DNA of 13,821 bases from Clostridia bacterium (GCA_017615495.1 JAGAAA010000002.1:1-13821); one strand, 5' to 3'. Positions 5,888 through 13,289 are shown, numbered from the stretch's first letter. Made by a program: numbers and translations. The notes: a model not told the origin generated them from the sequence alone.

Positions 5888-6160
5888 TTATTTGCCCGAG
5901 TAAGCCCGGAGCGCGCTTTTGATCTCGCTGTCGAAAACTTGTTTCCCGGAAAGGAATTTGTCTCCGATCACGTCGTTCCTATCGCCGGAGAAGTCAAGGT
6001 GTTTTACGTTCTTACGCTTGGGGGCAGCGGCTGTCTTTTCTTCTCCGTTTGCCACAAAGGCGTATCCTTTGTCGTCTAACCTGACTATTATATAACATTT
6101 TCCCCGGTCTCGTCCAGCCTTTGAATATACTATATCGCCAACGAATACTTCTTTTTGCAT
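5888..6160 (-). CDS. KOW-domain RNA-binding protein (L14e-like)
   Basis: The 90-residue product has an N-terminal KOW motif, about residues 6-31 (FVGDIVYSKAGRDRGKCYII), a fold used by ribosomal proteins such as L24 and archaeal/eukaryotic L14e to bind rRNA. The rest contains a basic segment APKRKNVKHLDF and a charged C-terminal helix SEIKSALRAYSG. A small KOW gene between map and infA is a recurring feature of Clostridia; its exact role is not established to my knowledge. The context suggests a ribosome or mRNA-binding accessory factor. The ATG at 6160 follows the map stop by 7 nt with a weak AGGAAA site that overlaps that stop codon. Its own stop overlaps the infA ribosome binding site. Confidence 0.85.
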   Translation of the reverse strand: MQKEVFVGDIVYSKAGRDRGKCYIIVRLDDKGYAFVANGEEKTAAAPKRKNVKHLDFSGDRNDVIGDKFLSGKQVFDSEIKSALRAYSGK

Positions 6161-6167
6161 ATTTTTC

Positions 6168-6914
6168 CTACATTGTGAGGATCTCTACCCCATCATCCCA
6201 CACGACTACGGTGTTTTCGTAGTGCGCGGAAGGGGAATGATCCCTCGTGCGGACCGTCCAGCCGTCGCGCTCGGTATACACGTCGTATCTGCCGAGGTTG
6301 ATCATCGGCTCGACCGCAATGGTCATACCCGGGCGAAGGCGGACGCCTCTGCCTTTCTCGCCGTAGTTGGGGACGGCGGGGTCTTCGTGCATCTCTCTTC
6401 CGATGCCGTGTCCGGTAAGCGCCCGGACCACCGAGTACCCTTTACCTTCAACGTACGTTTGTATCGCCGAAGAAATGTCTCCGATCCTATTTGCGGCGGT
6501 AATGCCTTTGATCCCTTCGAAGAAGGCTTCTTCCGCCGTCTTCACAAGGTCAAGCTTGTCCTTGTGCACTTTCCCGATGGGGAAGGTGCGCGCGCTGTCG
6601 CCGTGGTATCCGTCGATATAGGCGCATAAGTCCACGCCTACGATCTGCCCCTCTTCGATGTACGTTTTGGGGGACGGAATGCCGTGCACGACGACGTCGT
6701 CGATGGAAATGCAAGTGCTTGCGGGGTACCCCTCGTACCCGAGACAGGAAGGTTTCGCCCCCCTTGACTCAATGTACTCTTTGACCCATCTGTCCACTTC
6801 GGCGGTGGTGACGCCCGCTTTGATGCGGTCACCCACCATCAGCAACGTGTCGCGGACGATCAAATTCGCTTTGCGCATCACGTTAACTTGTTCCGGCGTC
6901 TTCAGAAAAATCAT
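6168..6914 (-). CDS. map: Methionine aminopeptidase, type I
   Basis: The enzyme removes the initiator methionine from new proteins with two metal ions. The 248-residue pita-bread fold shows every catalytic residue: His77 (VVVHGIP), Asp95 (IVGVD), Asp106 (GYHGD), His169 (TGHGIG), Glu202 (EPMINLG) and Glu233 (HYENTVV). Spacing matches the E. coli enzyme with a two-residue offset. The frame is open 64 codons further upstream, but that part is adk read out of frame. The true start is the ATG at 6912-6914, which overlaps the adk stop as ATGA and begins MIFLKTPEQVNVMRKA. The overlap implies coupled translation with adk. Confidence 0.97.
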   Translation of the reverse strand: MIFLKTPEQVNVMRKANLIVRDTLLMVGDRIKAGVTTAEVDRWVKEYIESRGAKPSCLGYEGYPASTCISIDDVVVHGIPSPKTYIEEGQIVGVDLCAYIDGYHGDSARTFPIGKVHKDKLDLVKTAEEAFFEGIKGITAANRIGDISSAIQTYVEGKGYSVVRALTGHGIGREMHEDPAVPNYGEKGRGVRLRPGMTIAVEPMINLGRYDVYTERDGWTVRTRDHSPSAHYENTVVVWDDGVEILTM

Positions 6915-7528
6915 TTCAGCACCTTCATGATATCGTTGTAAACCGCTTCGATGCCCTGGGAGCCGTCCACGTCTTTTAAGAGCCCTTCCTTCCTGTAGTA
7001 ATCGATCAGGGGGGCGGTCTCCTTGTGGTAGACTTCTAAGCGACTCTTGACGGTCTCTTCTTTGTCGTCTTCGCGCTGGTAAAGCTCCGCGCCGCACTTT
7101 GCGCAAGTGGTAGCGCCGTTTAAGAACGCAACGTTATACGTTTCGCCGCAACGGCACATGCGTCTGCCGGCAACTCTCTTTACGATCGCTTCATCATCTA
7201 CGACGAGGTTGATGACCACGTCGATGGTCGCGATCTTCTTGAGCGCTTCCGCTTGATAGATCGTGCGGGGGAAGCCGTCCAAGATAAAACCGTTTTTGCA
7301 GTCCTCTCTTGAAAGCCTATCCTCCACGATCTTGATCACCACGTCATCGGGCACGAGCGCGCCTTTGTCGATATAACTCTTCGCAAGGACGCCGAGGGGG
7401 GTTCCGCCTTTGATGTTCTCACGGAAGATATCTCCCGTGGAAATGTGCGGAATGCCAAGCTCGGTCTTAACGCGAGTTGCATGCGTGCCTTTCCCGCTGC
7501 CGGGTGCTCCGAGAAAAATAATTTTCAT
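6911..7528 (-). CDS. adk: Adenylate kinase with an altered zinc-type lid
   Basis: Adenylate kinase interconverts ATP + AMP and 2 ADP in the cytosol. The 205 residues show the P-loop GAPGSGKGT (7-15), the AMP-binding TGDIFRENI (31-39) and LDGFPRT (83-89), and the lid with GRRMCRCGETYN. The lid carries cysteines at 125, 127, 142 and 145. The second pair is the normal CxxC, but the first is CxC where zinc-type Adk normally has CxxC, so one residue seems missing from the first knuckle. Zinc may still bind or may be lost. Start ATG 7526-7528 lies 1 nt after the secY stop, with only a weak GAAG site inside the secY end, so translation is probably coupled. The stop overlaps the map start. Confidence 0.97.
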   Translation of the reverse strand: MKIIFLGAPGSGKGTHATRVKTELGIPHISTGDIFRENIKGGTPLGVLAKSYIDKGALVPDDVVIKIVEDRLSREDCKNGFILDGFPRTIYQAEALKKIATIDVVINLVVDDEAIVKRVAGRRMCRCGETYNVAFLNGATTCAKCGAELYQREDDKEETVKSRLEVYHKETAPLIDYYRKEGLLKDVDGSQGIEAVYNDIMKVLK

Positions 7529-7529
7529 A

Positions 7530-8813
7530 TTACTTCAAGAAGCCCTTGTAGTGCTTCATCATCAACTGATTCTGCAGCTGGGTGTCAAACTCCATCGCCA
7601 CGCTGACAACGATCAAAAGACCGGTTGCGCTAAAGCTGTTGGCAAGTCCGTTTTCCTGACCGATAAACTTGAAGACCACGCTCGGAACAAGCGCGATGAC
7701 CGCAAGGAAGATCGCACCGAAAAGGGTGATCCTGTTGTTGATCTTCTTCAAGAAATCCGCCGTGGGTCTGCCCGGTCTGATGCCCGGAATGTAGCCGCCG
7801 TTCTGCTGAATGTTCTTGCTGATCTCCTCGGGATTGAATTGGATCTGCGAATAGAAGAAGCTGAAGAACAAGATCAGGAGGCACATGACCGCGATATAGA
7901 TCGGGGTGCCGATGCCAAGCCACTTAGCCCACCACTGATAGAACGCGCTGGTCGGCCAGAAGCTGGCGATCATTTGCGGGAACATCAGGAAGGAAGAAGC
8001 GAAGATGATAGGCATAACGCCGCTGGCGTTGACCTTCATCGGGATGTGCGTGGATTGACCGCCGTACATCTTGTTGCCCTTGACCTGCTTTGCGTACTGG
8101 ATCGTGATCTTTCTCTCCGCGAGATCCACGAAGATGATGAACACGAAGACGAACAGCACGACGATGAGGAATGCGATAATGAGCCACACGTTCTTCGCGA
8201 CGTCGCCGTTGCCGATGTTTTTGAAAGCACCGACGAGGGACTGACCCGCCGAAGCGAGGATGCCCACGAAGATGATGAGGGACGTACCGTTGCCGACGCC
8301 GTATTCGGTGATCCTATCGGCGATCCACATGACGAGGCAGCTACCGCCTACGAACATGATGATGACGAGCGCCATCGAAAGCGAGGTGGACCCGAAGGTC
8401 GCGTCAAACATGTTTTTGCCCCAGCCGAGGCAGATACCGACGCCCTGGATGACCGCGAGCACGATCGCCATATAGCGCGTGATCTGCGTGATCTTCTTCC
8501 TGCCGTCCTCACCCTGCTTGGAAAGCCTGTCGAGGGGCGGGATAACGAGCGTCAAAAGCTGCATGATAATGAATGCGTTGATAAATGGAATGATACCCAA
8601 TGCGAACAATGTCCCGTTTTGGAGCGATCCGCCCGTGATCGTGGACATTATGCTGAAGAAGTCGTTCGATGCGAGGCTCTGGAAGCTGCCCGATGCGATG
8701 CCCGGCACGGGGATGAAACATCCCAGCCTGAAGATCAACAGCATCAGGAGCGTTAACAGCATTTTCTTTCGTATTTCCTTCTCTTTGAAGGCATTTATCA
8801 GCGTAGTTAACAT
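7530..8813 (-). CDS. secY: Protein translocase channel subunit SecY
   Basis: SecY forms the protein-conducting pore of the Sec translocon in the inner membrane and is needed to export the signal-peptide proteins. The 427-residue length is normal and the hydrophobicity fits ten membrane segments; the first is clear at about 17-37 (KMLLTLLMLLIFRLGCFIPV). Recognisable family loops are PPLDRLSKQGEDGRKKITQI, the segment ITEYGVGNGTSLIIF, and the cytosolic GIRPGRPTADFLKKINNRIT. The start ATG overlaps the rplO stop by one base (TGATG), with an AGAGGTG site just upstream within rplO, so the two are translationally coupled. adk follows after 1 nt. Confidence 0.98.
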   Translation of the reverse strand: MLTTLINAFKEKEIRKKMLLTLLMLLIFRLGCFIPVPGIASGSFQSLASNDFFSIMSTITGGSLQNGTLFALGIIPFINAFIIMQLLTLVIPPLDRLSKQGEDGRKKITQITRYMAIVLAVIQGVGICLGWGKNMFDATFGSTSLSMALVIIMFVGGSCLVMWIADRITEYGVGNGTSLIIFVGILASAGQSLVGAFKNIGNGDVAKNVWLIIAFLIVVLFVFVFIIFVDLAERKITIQYAKQVKGNKMYGGQSTHIPMKVNASGVMPIIFASSFLMFPQMIASFWPTSAFYQWWAKWLGIGTPIYIAVMCLLILFFSFFYSQIQFNPEEISKNIQQNGGYIPGIRPGRPTADFLKKINNRITLFGAIFLAVIALVPSVVFKFIGQENGLANSFSATGLLIVVSVAMEFDTQLQNQLMMKHYKGFLK

Positions 8814-9256
8814 CAGAGCACCTCTACTTTGCCGCCTGCCTTTTCGATCGCTTCCTTAGCGGTCGCGGTCACGTAAGCAGCTTGCACGGTGAGCGGCTTG
8901 GTGATCTCGCCGCCGCCGAGGACCTTAAGACCATAGGGTTGCGCCTTGCTGAGGATGCCGGTGGCGAGGAGAACTTCCTCGTTGATCACAGCGTTTGCCT
9001 CAAAGCACTCAAGGTCCCAAAGATTGACGATGTTGTACTCTTTCTTAAAGATGTTGGTGAAGCCGCGTTTCGGGAGACGTCTCGTCAAGGGCATCTGTCC
9101 ACCCTCGAAACCGGGACGAACACCGCCGCCGCTTCTGGCCCACTGTCCCTTGTGTCCCTTACCCGACGTCTTGCCGAGACCGGAGCCGATACCTCTGCCG
9201 AGTCTCTTCGCGTCCGTTTTGGAACCCACAGCGGGAGCAATAGTATGCAATTTCAT
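8813..9256 (-). CDS. rplO: Large-subunit ribosomal protein L15
   Basis: L15 binds 23S rRNA and links late 50S assembly steps. The product is 147 residues, the usual size. The N-terminus MKLHTIAPAVGSKTDAKRLGRG with the glycine-rich GIGSGLGKTSGKGHKGQWAR and GFEGGQMPLTRRLPKRGF is diagnostic. A longer frame begins ten codons upstream at 9286, but the ATG at 9254-9256 is correct: it has a GAGGAGG site (9265-9271) at good spacing, which overlaps the rpmD stop codon, and the longer form would overlap rpmD. The stop shares one base with the secY start. Confidence 0.97.
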   Translation of the reverse strand: MKLHTIAPAVGSKTDAKRLGRGIGSGLGKTSGKGHKGQWARSGGGVRPGFEGGQMPLTRRLPKRGFTNIFKKEYNIVNLWDLECFEANAVINEEVLLATGILSKAQPYGLKVLGGGEITKPLTVQAAYVTATAKEAIEKAGGKVEVL

Positions 9257-9269
9257 AGTGTTTACCTCC

Positions 9270-9452
9270 TCAGTCGGCATTCTCAACTTTAACGAGATGA
9301 GAGACTACCTTAATCATGCCGCGCGTGGTCGCATTGTCCTCATGCACCTTAAAGCTGCCAACTTTGTGCAGCCCGAGCGCAGCCACGTTCGCCTTCTGTT
9401 TCTCGAGCGCGCCGATCGTGCTCTTTACCAAAGTAACTTTGATCTTAGCCAT
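9270..9452 (-). CDS. rpmD: Large-subunit ribosomal protein L30
   Basis: L30 is a small 50S protein of bacteria, 60 residues here as usual. It reads MAKIKVTLVKSTIGALEKQ, then LGLHKVGSFKVHEDNATTRGMIKVVSHLV, the family pattern of a strand, two helices and further strands. Where most homologues read GLRKIGs or GLRRLN, this one has GLHKVGSFK, a mild change. The ATG overlaps the rpsE stop by one base (TAATG), and the stop codon is part of the rplO ribosome binding site, so it is tightly coupled to both neighbours. Confidence 0.97.
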   Translation of the reverse strand: MAKIKVTLVKSTIGALEKQKANVAALGLHKVGSFKVHEDNATTRGMIKVVSHLVKVENAD

Positions 9453-9988
9453 TACTTTTGTTCCTCCTTACCGAGGATCTCCTCAACGGTCTTGCCGCGG
9501 AGAGCCGCGATCTGCTCGGCGGTCATCAAACGGGAAAGACCGTTCATCGTCGCCTTAGCGCAGTTGATGGGGTTGTTGGTGCCGATCGCCTTGGTGCGGA
9601 TATCCTGGATGCCTGCCATTTCCAAAACGGCACGCACGGGACCGCCGGCGATAACGCCGGTACCGACTTCGGCAGGCATCAAAAGCACTTTGCCGCGACC
9701 GAAGATGCCGGTGATCTGGTGCGGGATGGTCGTGCCGACCATCGGAACTTTGATCAAGCTGTTCTTCGCGGCGGTCGTTGCCTTTTCGATCGCGTCGGTA
9801 GCTTCGGCGGCTTTGCCCATGCCGAGGCCGACCTGACCGTTTTTGTCACCAACGACGATCAAAGCGGCTTGACGCATCGTCCTACCACCCTTGACGACCT
9901 TGGTAACGCGGTTCATTGCGATCGTAACCTTGTCGAACCCGTCCTTTACTTCTCTGTCTTTATTGAATTTGTCATCACGCCTTGCCAT
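9452..9988 (-). CDS. rpsE: Small-subunit ribosomal protein S5
   Basis: S5 lines the 30S mRNA entry channel, contributes to decoding accuracy and helps unwind mRNA. The 178 residues hold the double-stranded-RNA-like N-terminal domain (about 18-85; DKVTIAMNRVTKVVKGGRTM, then ALIVVGDKNGQVGLGMGKA) and a C-terminal domain with PAEVGTGVIAGGPVRAVLEM and GIQDIRTKAIGTNNPIN. The sequence after KGGR is TMRQAAL where many species have RFRFSAL, a conservative difference near the loop where spectinomycin-related mutations map in other bacteria; no resistance claim follows. An AGGAGGTA site precedes the ATG at 9988. The stop overlaps the rpmD start. Confidence 0.98.
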   Translation of the reverse strand: MARRDDKFNKDREVKDGFDKVTIAMNRVTKVVKGGRTMRQAALIVVGDKNGQVGLGMGKAAEATDAIEKATTAAKNSLIKVPMVGTTIPHQITGIFGRGKVLLMPAEVGTGVIAGGPVRAVLEMAGIQDIRTKAIGTNNPINCAKATMNGLSRLMTAEQIAALRGKTVEEILGKEEQK

Positions 9989-9999
9989 ACTGTACCTCC

Positions 10000-10368
10000 T
10001 TAGAACTGCAAACCGGCTTCTCTTGCGCCTTCGGCAAGAGCCTCAAGACGGCCCATGTAAAGGTAGCCGCTTCTGTCAAACACGACAGTTTTGACTCCCT
10101 TCTCGAGGGCACGACGGCCGATTTCGCCGCCAACGTACTTGGCCTGTTCGCTCTTGGTCATCTCCTTCACCGCTTCGGCGATGGTCTTTTCCACCGTGGA
10201 AGCAGCCGCAAGGGTGACGCCGTTCACGTCGTCGATGATCTGCGCGTAGATGTGATTAGTGCTTCTGAAAACGGACAAACGGGGACGCTCCGGCGTGCCG
10301 CTTATCTTATTTCTGATGCGCTTATGCCTCTTGATCCTCTCGGAATTCTTATCAATCTTCGTAATCAT
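10000..10368 (-). CDS. rplR: Large-subunit ribosomal protein L18
   Basis: L18 carries 5S rRNA into the 50S subunit with L5. The 122-residue product starts MITKIDKNSERIKRHKRIRNKI, the basic arm that binds 5S rRNA, followed by SGTPERPRLSVFRSTNHIYAQIIDD and the C-terminal FDRSGYLYMGRLEALAEGAREAGL. Length and motifs are standard. The ATG at 10368 has an AAGGAG site about 9 nt upstream in the 14-nt gap after rplF. rpsE starts 11 nt after its stop. Confidence 0.98.
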   Translation of the reverse strand: MITKIDKNSERIKRHKRIRNKISGTPERPRLSVFRSTNHIYAQIIDDVNGVTLAAASTVEKTIAEAVKEMTKSEQAKYVGGEIGRRALEKGVKTVVFDRSGYLYMGRLEALAEGAREAGLQF

Positions 10369-10382
10369 TTCAGTTCACTCCT

Positions 10383-10925
10383 TTATTTACCCGCAGTCTT
10401 ACCGACCTTCTTCACGATGACTTCATCCTTATAACGGATGCCGTAAATGTGATAGGGATCGGGTCTCTTGATGTCGCGGAGGTTTGCCGCAAACTGTCCG
10501 ACGAGTTCCTTATCGATACCGGTGACGGTAAGCTCGAGGCCGTTTTCCGCCTTTGCTTTGATGCCGTCGGGGATCTGAACGGGCACGCTGTGGGAGAAGC
10601 CCACGTTGAAGACGACTTTGTTGCCTTCGACGCCGACTTTGTAACCGACGCCGTTTACGACGAGGGTCTTGCTAAAGCCCTTGGTGACGCCCACGACCAT
10701 GTTGTTGATCAAAACGCGGGTAAGCCCGTGGATCGCCTTGTTCTCCTTGGTGTCATCGGGACGACCGACGTGGAGGCGATTGCCATCGATCTGAATGGTC
10801 GAAGTGGGATGCATGGTGCGGGAGATCGTGCCGAGGGGGCCTTTCACCGTAACCAAATTGTTCTCGCCGAGCGTGACGGTCACGCCTGCGGGAATTTCAA
10901 CGGGAAGTCTTCCGATTCTTGACAT
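10383..10925 (-). CDS. rplF: Large-subunit ribosomal protein L6
   Basis: L6 lies at the base of the L7/L12 stalk near the factor-binding site of the 50S subunit. The 180-residue product starts MSRIGRLPVEIPAGVTV and has two similar domains (about 1-82 and 83-180). The second carries the signature PDPYHIYGIRYKDEVIVKK near its end. The frame is open 18 codons further upstream into rpsH, but the ATG at 10923-10925 is right: the MSRIG start is canonical and a GGGAGGTA site lies at 10931-10938. It is 13 nt from rpsH and 14 nt from rplR. Confidence 0.98.
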   Translation of the reverse strand: MSRIGRLPVEIPAGVTVTLGENNLVTVKGPLGTISRTMHPTSTIQIDGNRLHVGRPDDTKENKAIHGLTRVLINNMVVGVTKGFSKTLVVNGVGYKVGVEGNKVVFNVGFSHSVPVQIPDGIKAKAENGLELTVTGIDKELVGQFAANLRDIKRPDPYHIYGIRYKDEVIVKKVGKTAGK

Positions 10926-10938
10926 TCTTCTACCTCCC

Positions 10939-11334
10939 TTACCAGACGTACGCCATGACTTCGCCGCCAACGTTGGCAAGGCGAGCCTTTTTGTCCGTCA
11001 TAATACCCTTCGAAGTGGAGATGATCGCAATGCCGAGGCCACCAAGAACCTTGGGGAGCTCCTCGCAATTTGCGTACACTCTGAGGCCGGGCTTGCTGAC
11101 GCGCTTCAAACCGTTGATAACGCTTTTGCCCGAGCCGTACTTCAAAGTAATGTTCAAGTAACTGTTCACACCGTCTTCAACTTTTTCGACGGATTCGATA
11201 TATCCCTCCTCCAAGAGGATGTCCGCGATGGCGGATTTCACCTTAGAAGTGGGGATCTTGACGTCGGCATGCTTCGAGGTAAGGGCATTCCTTATTCTCG
11301 TGAGCATATCCGCAATAGGATCGGTCACTACCAT
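10939..11334 (-). CDS. rpsH: Small-subunit ribosomal protein S8
   Basis: S8 is an early 16S rRNA binder, and in E. coli it also represses the spc operon. The 131 residues begin MVVTDPIADMLTRIRNA and end with ISTSKGIMTDKKARLANVGGEVMAYVW; the STSKGIMTDKKAR segment is the conserved rRNA-binding motif. Length is standard. The ATG at 11334 has an AAGGAGG site in the 16-nt gap after the S14 gene. I saw no S8-type regulatory hairpin near the rplX-rplE junction, where E. coli has it. Confidence 0.98.
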   Translation of the reverse strand: MVVTDPIADMLTRIRNALTSKHADVKIPTSKVKSAIADILLEEGYIESVEKVEDGVNSYLNITLKYGSGKSVINGLKRVSKPGLRVYANCEELPKVLGGLGIAIISTSKGIMTDKKARLANVGGEVMAYVW

Positions 11335-11350
11335 ATCTATTTCCTCCTTA

Positions 11351-11536
11351 TTACCAACTCGACTTCTTCACGCCGGGGATCTGACCCTTGTACGCGAGCT
11401 CTCTGAAGCAAACCCTGCAAATGCCGTACTTCTTGAGGACAGCGTGCGGTCTGCCGCAAATGGAGCATCTCGTGTACTCGCGAGTGGAGAACTTCTGAGT
11501 CCGTTTCTGCTTATTTTTAAGAGCGGTTCTTGCCAT
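11351..11536 (-). CDS. rpsZ: Small-subunit ribosomal protein S14, zinc-binding type Z
   Basis: S14 sits in the 30S head near the A site. At 61 residues this is the short type Z form, with zinc ligands Cys24, Cys27, Cys40 and Cys43 in CSICGRPHAVLKKYGICRVC and the C-terminal FRELAYKGQIPGVKKSSW. The short zinc form in the spc position is usual for Firmicutes; the long zinc-free form is a paralogue used under zinc limitation in some species and is not in the window. It is 14 nt after rplE and 16 nt before rpsH. It is often labelled rpsN. Confidence 0.98.
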   Translation of the reverse strand: MARTALKNKQKRTQKFSTREYTRCSICGRPHAVLKKYGICRVCFRELAYKGQIPGVKKSSW

Positions 11537-11550
11537 TCTTTCTACCTCCG

Positions 11551-12138
11551 TTAACGCGCAAAGGGCATCCCGAGAAGCGCAAGGAGTTCCTTAGCTTCTT
11601 CGTCCGTCTTTGCCGTGGTGACTACGCATATATCGAGACCTCTCGTCTTCTCGACCTGATCGTAGGAGATCTCCGGGAAGATGAGTTGCTCTTTGAGGCC
11701 CATCGCATAGTTGCCTCTGCCGTCGAAGGACTTGGTAGGTACGCCCTTGAAGTCCCTCACGCGGGGGAGAACGATGCTCATAAGCTTATCGAGGAAGTCG
11801 TACATCTTGCCGGCACGAAGGGTAACCTTGGCGCCGATGTTTTGACCTTCCCTGACTTTGAAGTTAGCCACGCTCTTCTTCGCCTTGGTAACGATGGGCT
11901 TTTGTCCGCTGATGAGCTTAAGCTCTTCAACGGCGAGTTGGAAGCTCTTGGAGTTGTCCTTCTCGTCGCCGAGACCCATGTTCAAAACGATTTTCTCAAG
12001 CTTGGGCACTTCGTTGATGTTGCTGTAATTGAATTTAGCCATCAGAGCGGGCACGACCTTTTCGGTGTACAACGTCTTCAGTCTGTATTCTCTTTTGGTG
12101 TTATCCGCAGCGGCTGCGGTCTTTTTCTTATCTGCCAT
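11551..12138 (-). CDS. rplE: Large-subunit ribosomal protein L5
   Basis: L5 binds 5S rRNA in the central protuberance and contacts the P-site tRNA. The product is 195 residues, about 15 longer than usual. The extra length is an N-terminal MADKKKTAAAADNTK leader, rich in Ala and Lys, before the canonical REYRLKTLYTEKVVPALM. Later signatures are PKLEKIVLNMGLGD, SGQKPIVTKAKKSVANFKVREG and the C-terminal DEEAKELLALLGMPF. The ATG at 12138 is supported by a GGAGG site in the 15-nt gap after rplX. An internal start lacking the leader has no comparable site, so the extension is likely translated. Confidence 0.96.
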   Translation of the reverse strand: MADKKKTAAAADNTKREYRLKTLYTEKVVPALMAKFNYSNINEVPKLEKIVLNMGLGDEKDNSKSFQLAVEELKLISGQKPIVTKAKKSVANFKVREGQNIGAKVTLRAGKMYDFLDKLMSIVLPRVRDFKGVPTKSFDGRGNYAMGLKEQLIFPEISYDQVEKTRGLDICVVTTAKTDEEAKELLALLGMPFAR

Positions 12139-12153
12139 GACGCTTTTCCTCCA

Positions 12154-12621
12154 TTATTCAGCCGACTTCTTGGCCGCAGTCTTTCTTACGGCCTTCTTGG
12201 GAGCGGGCTTTTCGGTCGCCGGGGCTTCCTCCACGGGGAGTTCCGCGTCGGCTTTCTTCACGCTCTTTTTCGCGGTGGCTTTCTTTGCGGTCGCCTTCTT
12301 TTGGACAGCCTTGCCGTCGAGGACTGCGCCGCACTTCTTGCACTTACGAACGTTCTTGCCGTCAGCGATCTCATGAGCCACTTTGGTAGCCTTGCCGCAC
12401 ACCGGGCAAACGAGCATCACGTTGGAAACGTCGATCGCCGCGGGTTGATCCACTTTGCCGCCGGGTTGGTTTGCGCCTCTCGGCTTCACGTGCTTGGTCA
12501 CCATGTTGAGACCTTCCACAACGACTTTCTTGTCGGCGGGGCTCGCCTTGATGACGGCGCCCTTCTTGCCTTTATCTTTACCGGTGAGTATCACTACGGT
12601 ATCGCCTTTCTTAATCTCCAT
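12154..12621 (-). CDS. rplX: Large-subunit ribosomal protein L24 with a long Lys/Ala-rich tail
   Basis: L24 is an assembly initiator of the 50S subunit and lies by the exit tunnel. Residues 1-100 are a normal L24: the KOW motif in MEIKKGDTVVILTGKDKGKKG, then KHVKPRGANQPGG, then a zinc ribbon with Cys72, Cys75, Cys94 and Cys97 as in many Firmicutes. Residues 101-155 are additional: a low-complexity tail of repeated AKKATAKK-like units with an acidic patch (AELPVEEAPATE) and another basic block (KKAVRKTAAKKS), like the C-terminal tail of a histone H1. The usual length is about 100-110, so the tail adds nearly half. The frame is intact and rplE starts 15 nt later. The tail could bind rRNA or nucleic acid at the tunnel rim; this is inference. 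Confidence 0.96.
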   Translation of the reverse strand: MEIKKGDTVVILTGKDKGKKGAVIKASPADKKVVVEGLNMVTKHVKPRGANQPGGKVDQPAAIDVSNVMLVCPVCGKATKVAHEIADGKNVRKCKKCGAVLDGKAVQKKATAKKATAKKSVKKADAELPVEEAPATEKPAPKKAVRKTAAKKSAE

Positions 12622-12631
12622 AACGTCCTCC

Positions 12632-13000
12632 TTACAGCACTTCGGGAGCGAGGGAAATGATCTTCATGTAATCCTTATCCCTGAGCTCTCTCGCGATCGG
12701 CCCAAAGATACGGGTGCCGCGGGGCTGTTTTTGATTGTCGATGATAACTGCAGCGTTCTCGTCGAAGCGGATGTGGGAGCCGTCTCTCCTGCCGATGCCG
12801 CGCACGGATCTGACGATGACCGCCTTAACGACGTCACCTTTCTTGACCGTACCGCCCGGAGTTGCGGTCTTCACGGAAGCGACGATCACGTCGCCGATGT
12901 TACCGAACTTTCTGAACGAGCCGCCCAGCACTTTGATACACATGATCTCTTTGGCACCGGTGTTGTCCGCCACTACCAATCTTGTTTGCGGTTGTATCAT
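12632..13000 (-). CDS. rplN: Large-subunit ribosomal protein L14
   Basis: L14 lies at the subunit interface and is the docking site of the silencing factor RsfS. The 122 residues are typical: MIQPQTRLVVADNTGAKEIM, VLGGSFRKFGNIGDVIVASVK, and the C-terminal GTRIFGPIARELRDKDYMKI. The ATG at 13000 has an AAGGAGG site about 10 nt upstream within the 14-nt gap after rpsQ, and rplX follows after 10 nt. The sequence is unremarkable and the call is firm. Confidence 0.99.
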   Translation of the reverse strand: MIQPQTRLVVADNTGAKEIMCIKVLGGSFRKFGNIGDVIVASVKTATPGGTVKKGDVVKAVIVRSVRGIGRRDGSHIRFDENAAVIIDNQKQPRGTRIFGPIARELRDKDYMKIISLAPEVL

Positions 13001-13014
13001 ATCTCGCTGCCTCC

Positions 13015-13278
13015 TTACTTCGCCCTGCTGAGGATCTCGACAAGTCTCCAGCGCTTATCCTTGCTGAGGGGACGAGTCTCGGTGATCTCAACGGTGTCGC
13101 CGATACGAGCGGCGTTTTCTTCATCGTGCACCTTGTACTTGTTGGTGACGCGAACGGTCTTCTTGTAGAGAGGGTGCTTATACTTGACTTCGACCGCAAC
13201 GACGATGGTTTTTTCCATCTTGTCGCTGACGACGATGCCGACCCTGCTCTTTCTCAAATTTCTTTCTACTGCTTCCAT
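13015..13278 (-). CDS. rpsQ: Small-subunit ribosomal protein S17
   Basis: S17 is an OB-fold protein that binds the 5' domain of 16S rRNA early in 30S assembly. The 87 residues begin MEAVERNLRKSRVGIVVSDK and contain MEKTIVVAVEVKYKHPLYKK and the signature GDTVEITETRPLSKDKRWRL, the most conserved part of the family. The ATG at 13278 has a GGGAGG site in the 11-nt gap following rpmC. rplN follows 14 nt after the stop. Length and motifs are standard. Confidence 0.98.
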   Translation of the reverse strand: MEAVERNLRKSRVGIVVSDKMEKTIVVAVEVKYKHPLYKKTVRVTNKYKVHDEENAARIGDTVEITETRPLSKDKRWRLVEILSRAK

Positions 13279-13289
13279 ATCTTACCTCC

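Noticed and set aside
7410..8756. A 448-codon plus-strand frame opposite secY and the start of adk
   Set aside because: The product is an implausibly Asp/Glu/His/Arg-rich string, the usual antisense image of a hydrophobic membrane protein gene.
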